Shown: positions 1-8,025 of the stretch, in pieces | Layout of the letters: each line of letters opens with the position of its first letter | Position numbering within the stretch: the stretch's first letter is position 1 | Assembly (NCBI GenBank): GCA_019116965.1 | Contig: DXAT01000060.1 | Span: 24,194-88,193, forward strand | Source: Candidatus Coprenecus pullistercoris | GTDB lineage: Bacteria > Bacteroidota > Bacteroidia > Bacteroidales > UBA932 | DNA length: 64,000 nucleotides | Reading direction: 5' to 3' | Position numbers and translations under genes: made by a program | Notes under the pieces: generated by a model | What the model was told of the DNA's origin: nothing | Seen by the model: the letters and a program-made list of their open reading frames with translations, nothing else | Database searches by the model: none

Positions 1-109
1 CCTGAGTCTTGTGCAGGACATTGATCAGCTCACCGGGAGAGTTGTGGAACTCGGCGCAGATCTCGGCGATCTTGTCTTTCTGACATTTGTTCAATTCTAT
101 CTTGTCCAT
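1..109 (-). CDS. NADH:hydrogenase subunit HndA/NuoE-like (partial)
   Basis: Start of a gene that runs off the left edge; only 36 codons are visible. The peptide begins MDKIELNKCQKDKIAEIC and continues to ELINVLHKTQ, which resembles the N-terminal helical part of NuoE/HndA-type [2Fe-2S] thioredoxin-fold subunits, where a short pattern of this kind precedes the cluster-binding domain. The cluster cysteines lie outside the window. It starts 18 bases after the hydrogenase HydA stop and is the last visible gene of the operon. The assignment rests on weak similarity plus strong context: it is the one subunit missing from the HndB-HndC-HydA set upstream. Confidence 0.7.
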   Translation of the reverse strand, partial: MDKIELNKCQKDKIAEICAEFHNSPGELINVLHKTQ

Positions 110-127
110 AACTGATGTCTCTAAGAA

Positions 128-1888
128 TTAGTCGTGTTTGTCGAAATAGTGAGTATGCAGCAGGTGATGCGCCTTCTCGCTCAGAGGCTTTCCGAGGAAC
201 TCCTCGTAGAGCTTGATGATGTAGGGGTTCTCGTGCGACTTGCGCAGAGCCTTGCCGGCGTCCTCGCGGTAGATGGCGTCCATACGGGCCTTTATCACGC
301 TGCTGTCCCCGTGATGGAAGGGCTGGCCGGCACCGCCGATACAGCCTCCGGGGCAGGCCATGATCTCGATTGCGTAAAAGTTGTACATGCCGGCGCGGAT
401 ACCGTCGAGCAACTTGCGGGCATTGCCGAGGGTATGGGCTATGCCGATGTTCACGGGCAGACCGTTGAAGTCGATCGTGGCATGACGGATGCCCTCGAGC
501 CCCCTGAGCTCATTGAAGTCGATACGGTCCAGCTTCTTGCCGGTGTGGAGCTCGTAGGCAGTACGCACTGCGGCCTCGATCACGCCTCCGGTAGCTCCGA
601 AGATGACAGCCGCACCCGTGGACTCACCTAAAGGAGCGTCGAAGTCCTCGTCGGGCAGCGAGAGGAAGTCGATGTTGGCCGACTTGATCAGCGATGCCAG
701 CTCGCGGGTGGAGATGGAATAATCCACATCCGGATTGCCGTCCACCTTGAACTCGTCCCTCTGGCACTCATACTTCTTGGCCAGGCAGGGCATCACGGAC
801 ACCACCACTAAGTCCTTGCGGTCCACGCCTATCTTCTCGGCGAAATATGTCTTGGCTATGGCGCCGAACATCTGCTGGGGAGACTTCGCAGAGGAAGGCA
901 CATCCAGCATGTCGGGATAGTTGTGCTCGAAGAAATTGACCCACGCCGGGCAGCATGAGGTAAGGATAGGCAGCTTGACACTCTTGTCCCCTTCCAGGAA
1001 ACGTCCGAGACGGTCAAGCAGTTCGGAACCTTCCTCCATAATGGTCAGGTCGGCTGCGAAATCAGTGTCAAATACCTCGTCGAAGCCGAGACGGCGCAGG
1101 GCGGCCACCATCTTGCCTGTAACCAAAGTTCCCGGCTCCATGCCGAATTCCTCACCGAGAGCGGCACGGACAGCCGGTGCTGTCTGCACGATGACCTTCT
1201 TGGTGGGGTCCATAAGGGCCTGGATTATCTTTCCGGTATGGTCTACTTCTGTAAGTGCGCCGGTAGGACACACCGCCACGCACTGACCGCAGAAAGTACA
1301 GTTGCTGTCAACTAATCTCTGCTCGAAAGCCGGAGCCACTACGGCCATGAAGCCTCGGTTCACTGCGCTCAGGGCGCCCACTGTCTGCACATCGTTGCAC
1401 ATGGTCTCGCAGCGGCGGCACATGACGCATTTGTCCATATCCCTTTTGAGAGAAGGAGATGTATCCTTCTTGTATGTGGAGACAGCCGCATTCTCCACGG
1501 AATGTATCTCCCTGATGCCAAGACGGGCAGCCAAGTCCTGCAGTTCGCAGCGGCCGTTCTTGGGGCAGACCAGACAGTCCTTGGGGTGATCCGAGAGAAT
1601 CAGCTCGAGGACGGTCCTGCGGGCGTTGATGACTCTCATGGTGTGAGTATGCACCACCATTCCGGGGGTGCAGACCGTCGAGCAGGAGGGGGCTAAGTTC
1701 CTGCGGCCCTCGACCTCCACCACGCAGATGCGGCAGCCGCCCGGACGGTTCTCTACTCCGAGGTTGTCCAACTTCATGTAGCAAAGAGCCGGGATATCTA
1801 TTCCCATCTGCTTGGCAGCCTGGAAGATAGTCGTTCCCTTCTCAACCTCGATCTCTCTATTGTCTATTGTAAGTCTAATTGTATCCAT
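128..1888 (-). CDS. hydA: [FeFe] hydrogenase catalytic subunit (HydA/HndD type)
   Basis: Catalytic subunit of a multimeric [FeFe] hydrogenase, 586 aa, cytoplasmic. Order of domains: plant-type [2Fe-2S] domain (Cys36, 52, 55, 69), His-Cys [4Fe-4S] site (His101, Cys105, 108, 114), two [4Fe-4S] clusters (Cys154/157/160/164 and 197/200/203/207), then the H-cluster domain. The three H-cluster signatures are intact: TSCCPAW (Cys312 proton relay, Cys313 ligand), MPCLAKK (Cys368) and MACPGGCIGG (Cys512, Cys516). A small-subunit-like tail ends near HHLLHTHY. All active-site residues expected for catalysis are present. It lies 11 bases after the HndC-like gene, so the likely role is H2 production or uptake with NAD(H), and ferredoxin if bifurcating. 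Confidence 0.96.
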   Translation of the reverse strand: MDTIRLTIDNREIEVEKGTTIFQAAKQMGIDIPALCYMKLDNLGVENRPGGCRICVVEVEGRRNLAPSCSTVCTPGMVVHTHTMRVINARRTVLELILSDHPKDCLVCPKNGRCELQDLAARLGIREIHSVENAAVSTYKKDTSPSLKRDMDKCVMCRRCETMCNDVQTVGALSAVNRGFMAVVAPAFEQRLVDSNCTFCGQCVAVCPTGALTEVDHTGKIIQALMDPTKKVIVQTAPAVRAALGEEFGMEPGTLVTGKMVAALRRLGFDEVFDTDFAADLTIMEEGSELLDRLGRFLEGDKSVKLPILTSCCPAWVNFFEHNYPDMLDVPSSAKSPQQMFGAIAKTYFAEKIGVDRKDLVVVSVMPCLAKKYECQRDEFKVDGNPDVDYSISTRELASLIKSANIDFLSLPDEDFDAPLGESTGAAVIFGATGGVIEAAVRTAYELHTGKKLDRIDFNELRGLEGIRHATIDFNGLPVNIGIAHTLGNARKLLDGIRAGMYNFYAIEIMACPGGCIGGAGQPFHHGDSSVIKARMDAIYREDAGKALRKSHENPYIIKLYEEFLGKPLSEKAHHLLHTHYFDKHD

Positions 1889-1899
1889 CTCAGTTACGA

Positions 1900-3690
1900 T
1901 TATTGAACGATTACCGCATTGAATTTACATTTGTCGAAGCATGCGCCGCAGCGTATACACTTCTCCGTGTCGATGACATGAGCCTGCTTTACCTCACCCT
2001 TGATGGCTCCGGCGGGACATGCCCTCGCACAGGCCGTACAGCCCTTGCAGCGGTCAGGATCGATAGCGTAGACCCTGAGGGCGCGGCACTTGTGGGCCGG
2101 ACATCTCTTGTCCACGATGTGGGCCACATACTCATCGTAGAAGTTGTCGAGAGTGGAGAGCACTGGGTTGGGCGAGGTCTGTCCGAGACCGCAGAGGGCT
2201 GTGTCCTTGATGACCTTGCTGAGGTTCTTGAGGTAATCCAGATCCTCCATCGTACCCTTGCCTTTGGTAATCTTGTCGAGAATCTCCTCCAGACGCTTGT
2301 TGCCGATACGGCAGGGGGCGCATTTTCCGCAGGATTCGTCGACGGTGAACTGAAGATAGAACTTGGCCACCGACACCATGCAGTCATCCTCGTCCATGAC
2401 TATCATACCTCCCGAGCCCATCATCGAGCCGGCGGCGGTAAGGTTGTCGTAATCTATAGGTGTGTCGAGATGTTTCTTGGTCAGACAGCCGCCCGAGGGG
2501 CCTCCTGTCTGGACGGCCTTGAACTCCTTGCCGCCCTTGATGCCGCCTCCGATGTCGTAGATGACCTCGCGCAGGGTCGTACCCATAGGCACCTCGATAA
2601 GACCCACATTGTTGATCTTGCCGGCTAAGGCAAATACCTTTGTGCCCTTGGACCTCTCGGTACCGATGGACGCGAACCACTCGGGACCCTTGAGGAAGAT
2701 CACCGGGATGTTGGCGAAGGTCTCCACATTGTTGACATTGGTCGGCTTGCCGAGATAACCGCTCTCCGCCGGGAAAGGAGGCTTGACCGTAGGCTCGCCC
2801 CTCTTGCCCTCCATGGAGTGGATAAGGGCCGTCTCCTCACCGCAGACGAAGGCACCTGCTCCGTAACGGATCTCTATGTCGAAATTGAATCCCGAGCCGA
2901 GGATGTCGTCTCCCAAAAGGCCGTAGTCGCGGGCCTGCTTCATGGCTATCTGGAGGCGCTTGACAGCCAAGGGATACTCGGCGCGGATATACACCAAACC
3001 CTTGGAGGCTCCGATACAGTAACCGCAGATGGCCATGGCCTCGATCACCGAGTTGGGGTCGCTCTCGAGGATGGAACGGTCCATGAACGCGCCGGGGTCG
3101 CCCTCGTCGGCGTTGCAGACCACATATTTCTCCTTGCCTGGGCTCTTGGATGCTATCTCCCACTTGAGACCGGTGGGGAACCCTCCGCCGCCGCGTCCTC
3201 TCAGGCCGGACTTCTTGACAGTCTCTATGGCCTCCTGGGGCGTACCCTGAAGCACCTTTGCCAGGGCCTCGTAACCGTCACGGGCTATGTACTCGTCGAT
3301 ATTCTCGGGATTGATGAATCCGCAGTTACGCAGAGCGATACGCAGCTGCTTCTGATAGAAGCCCATGTGCTTCGAGTCGCTGATATGCTTCTTGGTGTCG
3401 GGATCCTCATAGAGCAGTCGGGTTACCTTACGGCCCTTGACCACATGCTCCCGTACTATCTCCTCGGCATCCTCAGGCTTCACATTGGTATAGAATGTAT
3501 TGTCGGGAATGACCTTGACGATGGGACCCTGCTCGCAGAATCCGAAACAGCCTGTCACGACCACCTGGACATCGTTGTCCATGCCGGCAGCAGCTATCTC
3601 CTCCCTAAGTCTTTCCACTATCCTCACGCTCTCGGACGCACGGCATCCCGTACCTCCGCAGCACAGTAAACTCATCTTGTAGTTCGGCAT
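1900..3690 (-). CDS. NuoF-like NAD(H)-binding hydrogenase subunit (HndC/HydB)
   Basis: 596 aa. N-terminal thioredoxin-like [2Fe-2S] domain (LCCGGTGC and later TGCFGFC), central NuoF flavoprotein core with the glycine-rich GLRGRGGGGFPTG segment and NADEGDPGAF for FMN/NAD binding, a [4Fe-4S] site SCGKCAPCR, and a C-terminal pair of ferredoxin motifs (CKGCTACARAC and CIRCGACFDKC). This architecture is that of HydB/HndC subunits of NAD(P)-linked, often electron-bifurcating [FeFe] hydrogenases rather than of complex I NuoF, which lacks both extra domains. It sits 6 bases after the HndB-like gene and 11 bases before hydA. Whether the complex is bifurcating cannot be read from sequence alone. Confidence 0.95.
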   Translation of the reverse strand: MPNYKMSLLCCGGTGCRASESVRIVERLREEIAAAGMDNDVQVVVTGCFGFCEQGPIVKVIPDNTFYTNVKPEDAEEIVREHVVKGRKVTRLLYEDPDTKKHISDSKHMGFYQKQLRIALRNCGFINPENIDEYIARDGYEALAKVLQGTPQEAIETVKKSGLRGRGGGGFPTGLKWEIASKSPGKEKYVVCNADEGDPGAFMDRSILESDPNSVIEAMAICGYCIGASKGLVYIRAEYPLAVKRLQIAMKQARDYGLLGDDILGSGFNFDIEIRYGAGAFVCGEETALIHSMEGKRGEPTVKPPFPAESGYLGKPTNVNNVETFANIPVIFLKGPEWFASIGTERSKGTKVFALAGKINNVGLIEVPMGTTLREVIYDIGGGIKGGKEFKAVQTGGPSGGCLTKKHLDTPIDYDNLTAAGSMMGSGGMIVMDEDDCMVSVAKFYLQFTVDESCGKCAPCRIGNKRLEEILDKITKGKGTMEDLDYLKNLSKVIKDTALCGLGQTSPNPVLSTLDNFYDEYVAHIVDKRCPAHKCRALRVYAIDPDRCKGCTACARACPAGAIKGEVKQAHVIDTEKCIRCGACFDKCKFNAVIVQ

Positions 3691-3696
3691 GGCAGA

Positions 3697-4098
3697 CTAT
3701 TTTTTATCCTGGATTGTTTGATAGTTGACCGGAAGCACGCCGTCCACGAGCTCGCCGTGAAGGACATACTTATCCACGATCTCCATAGCCCTGTCGGTGT
3801 TGACATGACCGAACACGACAGGATCCTCGCCCGGACGTCTTACCTCGATCGTGGGTTCGGCGTAACAGTAGCCCATGCATCCGCCCTGGGTGACGATTAC
3901 GGGCAGCTTCTCCCTCTCGACCCGGTCTATGATGGCGTTCATCACGGTACGCGCACCTGCGGCGATACCGCATGTGGCCATGGCCACGCGTATCTGGACC
4001 AGATTCTCGGGATTGTTGCTCTTCTCCCGGATGTCCATCTCGCTCTCGAGCCTGGCCTTCATTTGACGAAGTTCGTCAAGAGACTTTATCTTACTCAT
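3697..4098 (-). CDS. [2Fe-2S] thioredoxin-like ferredoxin (HndB-like)
   Basis: 133 aa. Small cytoplasmic electron carrier with a charged helical N-terminus (about residues 1-40) and a thioredoxin-like [2Fe-2S] domain. Visible cluster motifs are ATCGIAAGA and the C-terminal GGCMGYCYAEP, giving three obvious ligand cysteines; a fourth conventional ligand is probably Cys-poor or supplied in the ATCG segment. HndB-type proteins accompany HndA, HndC and HndD in NADP-reducing and bifurcating hydrogenases. It is 6 bases upstream of the HndC-like gene. The 51 AT-rich bases before its start could hold an internal promoter, but I see no good -7 element there. Confidence 0.88.
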   Translation of the reverse strand: MSKIKSLDELRQMKARLESEMDIREKSNNPENLVQIRVAMATCGIAAGARTVMNAIIDRVEREKLPVIVTQGGCMGYCYAEPTIEVRRPGEDPVVFGHVNTDRAMEIVDKYVLHGELVDGVLPVNYQTIQDKK

Positions 4099-4149
4099 AC
4101 AGTTTGGTTAATAAATTAGTGTTGTAATATGCAAATTTTATGAAAATAT

Positions 4150-4695
4150 TTAACAATTCCTAATCTCCCGCATATTATCTTTAATCATTTCCTCTATATT
4201 TCTGACAATTGTTAAATCTCTCAGCGCGTCCTTCCCGAAAACCTCCCTGACATCGGCGGTGTCCAGCACATACTCCTCTCCGTCGTAGCGGTAAGTGAAA
4301 AGAAAATCCATATCCGGATTGGAGGAGACCAGCAGCATCAGCGCATTGGCCACATCCCCCAAAGGAGGGCGGTCTATATTGGAATAACCGAAAACCGCCG
4401 TCACCTCCGTTCCCCTTCCGGGTTCCGAGGTTATCCTGACCTCTCCCCCGCTCTGCTCCGCGGACTGCTTGAGCAACGGTATGCCCATGCCTACTTTCCG
4501 GGTAGTGCGGGATGTGAAGAACGGGTCGGCCAGACGGCTCACCTGCTCCGCCGTCATGCCCTTGCCGTTGTCGCCGATCACGATGGTCAGCATGTCGGTT
4601 GCGGGAGCCTCGTCCACGGTCAGGGTCACCCGCGTTGCCCCTGCGCTTACCGAATTCTGGACAATGTCCAGTATGTGCATCGAAAGATCATTCAT
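4150..4695 (-). CDS. GHKL ATPase (histidine-kinase-like ATP-binding protein)
   Basis: 181 aa from the ATG at 4695, chosen because it makes an ATGA overlap with the upstream PHP gene; a longer open frame upstream is not needed. The GHKL/HATPase_c boxes are clear: N-box DIVQNSVSAGA, G1 box DNGKGM, and G2 box GMGIPLL, with SEPGRGTE following. There is no dimerisation or phospho-acceptor histidine domain, so it is a stand-alone ATPase/kinase domain with about 70 extra C-terminal residues of unknown role. Similar lone ATPases occur next to [FeFe] hydrogenase genes in clostridia and Thermotoga. A regulatory function is inferred, not shown. Confidence 0.85.
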   Translation of the reverse strand: MNDLSMHILDIVQNSVSAGATRVTLTVDEAPATDMLTIVIGDNGKGMTAEQVSRLADPFFTSRTTRKVGMGIPLLKQSAEQSGGEVRITSEPGRGTEVTAVFGYSNIDRPPLGDVANALMLLVSSNPDMDFLFTYRYDGEEYVLDTADVREVFGKDALRDLTIVRNIEEMIKDNMREIRNC

Positions 4696-5435
4696 ATCAC
4701 TACGCTTCGTCCGTCCTCTCCGTGAAGAGCCTTGCGTATCTCTCCGAACGATCGGCACGGCATATTGAAATATGTAACCGCCCGGCAATAGTCCTCCTGA
4801 TAGTGCGCGTCCGACGAACGGACAAATGTCGGGTCGAGCCTTCTGAGCCAGGGATTGGAATCGAGAAAACGCTCCGCATCGCATCCCGCCGAGAGCTCCA
4901 GCGCATCGAACGGCAGGCCCGGAGGGATAAAGCCCAACTGCGAGATGACCGAGTTGTGCGGCTTGTCGATATGCGCGGGGATAAATATCCCACCTATCGA
5001 GGCAACGAAGGCAGCCACTTCGTCGATACCCTTGTCGATGGCCGATATCAGCAGATAAGGCGCCTCGTAGATTACATCCTCCGCCTCATTGACAGCCAAC
5101 TGATACCCGAACACCTCCTCGTCATTGGGTATCTTCGGAAGATTGTCATCCAAGAACCTCTGCAGCTCATCCAGACTCTCCTCCGAATCGGCGAATGCCA
5201 GGCAGTGCGCCTCCTCCCGGGTCGTTATCTCCGCTCCGCAGAGAATATACGGCTCACCGTCTCCGACCATACGGCGTATCTCCCTGGCCTGAACGGTCGT
5301 ATTGTGATCGGTTATGCCTATTATATCATAACCATTCCTCAGGGCAGCCTCCACTATGAACGACGGCACCATCCCGATGTCCCCGCACGGAGACAGGAAA
5401 GTATGCGTATGGAGATCCGCCCTGAATGCATCCAT
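4692..5435 (-). CDS. PHP-domain phosphoesterase
   Basis: 247 aa, compact PHP-domain protein. All metal-binding motifs are visible in order: DLHTHT near residue 7, TDHNT near 42, GAEITTREEAH near 66, PAHID near 155 and SSDAH near 208. Such proteins hydrolyse phosphate esters or nucleotides using a tri-metal site. It begins 2 bases after the DRTGG protein stop and its stop overlaps the next start by 4 bases, so it is translated as part of the hydrogenase signalling cassette. Substrate unknown; a role in resetting a phosphorylated or nucleotide signal is inference from neighbours. Confidence 0.88.
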   Translation of the reverse strand: MDAFRADLHTHTFLSPCGDIGMVPSFIVEAALRNGYDIIGITDHNTTVQAREIRRMVGDGEPYILCGAEITTREEAHCLAFADSEESLDELQRFLDDNLPKIPNDEEVFGYQLAVNEAEDVIYEAPYLLISAIDKGIDEVAAFVASIGGIFIPAHIDKPHNSVISQLGFIPPGLPFDALELSAGCDAERFLDSNPWLRRLDPTFVRSSDAHYQEDYCRAVTYFNMPCRSFGEIRKALHGEDGRSVVI

Positions 5436-5437
5436 GA

Positions 5438-5776
5438 TCAGCCGTTTCTCAGAAGATTGTAGATTTCCCCTGCGAGCTCGAATGTCTGCTCACCGGCACC
5501 GAGGATAGGGATGCCCTCCTCATCGGACACCTCGCGTGCATCCTCCTCCGGCTCAAGCCCCTTGACGATGACTACCGCCGCCAGATCCTTCAGCGTGGCT
5601 ATTGCCATCACATTCTTATGCGTCTGGAGAGTAACCCAGACCGAACCCTCCCTGGCAAATCCCATCACATCCGACAGCAGGTCGGACACATATCCTCCCG
5701 TCACCTCGCGGTCCAGTCCGGATGCGCCTGAAAACACCCTCAGGCCCAGTCTATCCGTTATTTCCCTTACAGTCAT
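5438..5776 (-). CDS. DRTGG-domain protein (downstream copy)
   Basis: 112 aa, about the size of a single DRTGG domain. The pattern VTGGYVSDLLSDVMG near residues 26-40 is the hallmark segment of DRTGG domains, which are otherwise seen joined to phosphotransacetylase-like, CBS-pyrophosphatase or HPr-kinase proteins. It lacks a P-loop, so it is not itself an HPr kinase. It starts 2 bases after the divergent hydrogenase and ends 2 bases before the PHP gene. A second related protein opens the operon at 7562-7906. Ligand-binding or scaffold function is inferred. Confidence 0.82.
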   Translation of the reverse strand: MTVREITDRLGLRVFSGASGLDREVTGGYVSDLLSDVMGFAREGSVWVTLQTHKNVMAIATLKDLAAVVIVKGLEPEEDAREVSDEEGIPILGAGEQTFELAGEIYNLLRNG

Positions 5777-5778
5777 GA

Positions 5779-7140
5779 CTATTCTGTTTTAGATTGTTCC
5801 TTATTGATGAAACGGTCCTTGCCCCACACCTTCTCCATCAGGTCTATGGCCTCGCCCACCAGCAGCGAGCCCTCCTTCTCGAAACGGGCCTGCATGAAGA
5901 TGCAGTTGTTCAGCGTGGCGTCATCCCGCACGATATCAGCGGCCAGAGCCTCGCAGCTCGGAGCCCCGCAGGCTCCGCAGTCTATGTCCGGCAGAATCTT
6001 CCGCAACATACCGGCCATCTCCATCTTCTTTATGGCCACATTGATATCCCTGTCATACTTGACCATCGAACGGGGCTCCACGGCATCCATCTTTATATGC
6101 GCGGAGCACAGACGCCTGTACTCCTTGGCAAGACTGTGCCGGTCCTGTGCCGAAGCGGCCGAGCAGCGGATATTGTCCGCGACCAGGAAACGGTTGCCCT
6201 GCACAAGTATGCCGCCGGCACACGACTCATCGCATCCGCGCAGTTCCAGATAGTCCACCGTATCCTCGATCTCCTCGTCCTCCAACTTCTCGAGAAACTC
6301 TATCACATTGCTCATCCCGTCTATCGCCAGCGCCCTGCCCTCCACGAGGGACGCCTCCCCTCCGGTAAGCGGCCAGCGCAGTCCCTTCGACGATATGGCG
6401 TCATTGACCACCTCCGTCCCGCTTCCGGGTGCCGGGAAATTCTTGTTCTTATAGGCGTACAGCACTTTGTTGTACACATAGTCCATATTGATTACACCGC
6501 TGATGGGCGACTCGTACCCGCCCACGGGAGACTTCACCGCAGCTATCTTGGCGATGCACGGGGTCAGGTAGAACACTCCGAGCTCCGACGGGTCTCCGCC
6601 ACCGTTCACCCACTTCCGGACATAATACTGAGCCGTCACCTCTATCGGCGGCAGAAGCAGCATGATATGGTCTATAAGCGATGGAAAGCGCACCTGAATA
6701 AGCCGGATGACAGCGGGGCAGAACGACGATATCACCGGCCTGACCGATGCTCCGCGCACATAGGCGTTTATCTCGTCGGCCAAAGTGTCCACGCTCTGCT
6801 CGACAGTACACACCTCGGAGAAACCCATCTCTCCGAGTATGTCGTTGACTGCCTCCGAAGGCACTTTCTTCTCAAACTGGGCATAGAACACGGCCGGCAC
6901 CAGCAGCACCCTGTACTTATAGGAGAATATATCGGCCAAGTCATCGTCCACCACCCTGATGGCCCGGTTCGGACACACTCTGAAACACCTTCCGCAGTCG
7001 ATGCACCAGTCCGCGTACAGCAGGGCCTTGCCTCCCGACACCCTGAGCGCCTCGGTCGGACAGACCTTGATGCAGTGCGAGCAGCCGATACACAGCTCCG
7101 GCTGTATCTCCAACGCTTTATGAAAAGTATTGTGCTCCAT
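5779..7140 (-). CDS. Divergent, probably sensory [FeFe] hydrogenase with C-terminal Fe-S domain
   Basis: 453 aa. Two N-terminal [4Fe-4S] motifs (Cys17/20/23/27 and Cys46/49/52/56), a degenerate H-cluster domain, and a C-terminal Cys388-x2-Cys391-x4-Cys396-x16-Cys413 [4Fe-4S] domain of the kind found in RnfB and corrinoid proteins. The four H-cluster ligands survive: SSFCPAV (Cys141), TPCIAK (Cys195) and RGCDESCAGG (Cys303, Cys307). The proton-relay cysteine that precedes the first ligand in active enzymes is Phe140. In known sensory (group C/D) [FeFe] hydrogenases this cysteine is also replaced. Embedded between ATPase and DRTGG genes, it fits an H2 or redox sensor better than a bulk catalyst. 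There is no PAS domain, unlike classical HydS. Confidence 0.85.
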   Translation of the reverse strand: MEHNTFHKALEIQPELCIGCSHCIKVCPTEALRVSGGKALLYADWCIDCGRCFRVCPNRAIRVVDDDLADIFSYKYRVLLVPAVFYAQFEKKVPSEAVNDILGEMGFSEVCTVEQSVDTLADEINAYVRGASVRPVISSFCPAVIRLIQVRFPSLIDHIMLLLPPIEVTAQYYVRKWVNGGGDPSELGVFYLTPCIAKIAAVKSPVGGYESPISGVINMDYVYNKVLYAYKNKNFPAPGSGTEVVNDAISSKGLRWPLTGGEASLVEGRALAIDGMSNVIEFLEKLEDEEIEDTVDYLELRGCDESCAGGILVQGNRFLVADNIRCSAASAQDRHSLAKEYRRLCSAHIKMDAVEPRSMVKYDRDINVAIKKMEMAGMLRKILPDIDCGACGAPSCEALAADIVRDDATLNNCIFMQARFEKEGSLLVGEAIDLMEKVWGKDRFINKEQSKTE

Positions 7141-7149
7141 CTCTCCGAA

Positions 7150-7560
7150 TCAGAACTTTATGAATATATGCAGTGTGGTGCCCTTGCCCACCTCGGTCTC
7201 GATTCTCAGCTCATCCGCGTTGTCCTTGATGTTAGGAAGCCCCATCCCCGCGCCGAATCCCATCTCGCGCACTTCCTTCGACGCAGTGGAGAATCCTTTC
7301 TGCATGGCCTTCTCCACATCCGGAATACCGGGTCCGGTATCGGCCAGAGTCACATTGATACCCTCCGGCTCTATATCCGCGGTTATTCTGCCGCCATAGG
7401 AGTGAGCCACTATATTGACCTCCGCCTCATATACGGCTATCACCACCCTCCTGACCACGACCGGAGAGACGCCGAGCTGCTTCAGTGTCTTCTTTATCGC
7501 AGAGGAGGCATAGCCCGCACGGGTAAAATCCCCGGCCGCCACATCGTACTCGGCTCTCAT
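7150..7560 (-). CDS. RsbW-like anti-sigma/serine kinase ATPase
   Basis: 136 aa from the ATG at 7560, one base after the stop of the upstream DRTGG gene. It has GHKL-fold motifs of the RsbW/SpoIIAB type: an N-box-like YEAEVNIVAHSYGG, DTGPGIPD, and GFGAGMGLPNIK, ending near residue 136 with no other domain. RsbW-type proteins bind and inhibit sigma factors or phosphorylate anti-anti-sigma partners. No such partner is adjacent, so the target here may be different. Its position 9 bases before the sensory hydrogenase suggests it relays or is controlled by that protein; this is inference. Confidence 0.85.
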   Translation of the reverse strand: MRAEYDVAAGDFTRAGYASSAIKKTLKQLGVSPVVVRRVVIAVYEAEVNIVAHSYGGRITADIEPEGINVTLADTGPGIPDVEKAMQKGFSTASKEVREMGFGAGMGLPNIKDNADELRIETEVGKGTTLHIFIKF

Positions 7561-7561
7561 A

Positions 7562-7906
7562 TCAATACACCGGTTTGAGCCCGGCACCGTAAAGAATACC
7601 GGAAGTCTTGAAGATCGAGTAATCCGTCTTTATCACCACCATGCCGTTGTCCTCGGCCAGGGTCCTCATCTCCCCTGTCACTTCCTTGCCCCTGGCAAAA
7701 AGCAGGTAGCGCACATCCGACATCTCCGCCGTCCGTACCGACTGCACATTGGCCAGTCCCGTGATAAGCAGAAAACCGTCGATCTTTATCGTCAGCACAT
7801 CGCTCATCAGGTCAGATGCAAACGCATATTCCACATTCTCATCCAGACGGTCCGCCCCGCAGACCACCTCGCCGTGTACGGCGCTTACTATCTCCCGTAT
7901 TGTCAT
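7562..7906 (-). CDS. DRTGG-domain protein (first gene of the hydrogenase operon)
   Basis: 114 aa from the ATG at 7906 (MTIREIVSAVHGEVVCG), which matches the start of the downstream copy at 5776 (MTVREITDRLGLRV), so the longer open frame upstream was rejected. Shared features are the ASDLMSDVLT segment and a closing hydrophobic strand set. No catalytic motif is visible. It appears to be the first gene of the ten-gene minus-strand hydrogenase operon; genes from here to 4692 are spaced by 1-9 bases or overlap. Confidence 0.82.
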   Translation of the reverse strand: MTIREIVSAVHGEVVCGADRLDENVEYAFASDLMSDVLTIKIDGFLLITGLANVQSVRTAEMSDVRYLLFARGKEVTGEMRTLAEDNGMVVIKTDYSIFKTSGILYGAGLKPVY

Positions 7907-7932
7907 AGTCAAGTCTTTTCTCAAAATCCTCT

Positions 7933-7963
7933 GCAAGTTACGAAAAAGCGCCGACAAACCAAA
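7933..7963 (-). promoter_or_regulatory. Possible promoter of the hydrogenase operon
   Basis: On the minus strand, TTTG at 7963-7960, a 19-base spacer, then TAACTTGC at 7940-7933. This resembles the Bacteroidota TTTG/TAnnTTTG arrangement with an imperfect -7 box. It overlaps the T-run of the terminator for the gene upstream, so the operon would start right after that terminator. The same TAACTTGCAGA sequence occurs in the candidate promoter at 28910. Confidence 0.4.
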
Positions 7964-7996
7964 AAAAAGCAGGGCAACCGCCACCGGCTGCCCTGC
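7961..7996 (-). terminator. Rho-independent terminator after the lipoprotein gene
   Basis: Minus-strand hairpin with an 8-bp perfect stem, GCAGGGCA (7996-7989) pairing with TGCCCTGC (7976-7969), a 12-base loop and eight T residues (7968-7961). It lies 44-80 bases after the lipoprotein stop at 8040 and separates it from the hydrogenase operon. Confidence 0.9.
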
Positions 7997-8025
7997 ACAT
8001 GTCTCACAAAACGGACTTATCTACC

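Noticed and set aside
5794..7578. A 594-codon open frame on the plus strand
   Set aside because: Lies entirely antisense to the divergent hydrogenase and ATPase genes, whose motifs are unmistakable; composition (His, Arg, Leu-rich) is that of a GC-driven shadow frame.
7562..7984. Longer version of the first DRTGG gene starting at 7984
   Set aside because: The extension would run through the terminator T-run and promoter region; the start at 7906 matches its paralogue.
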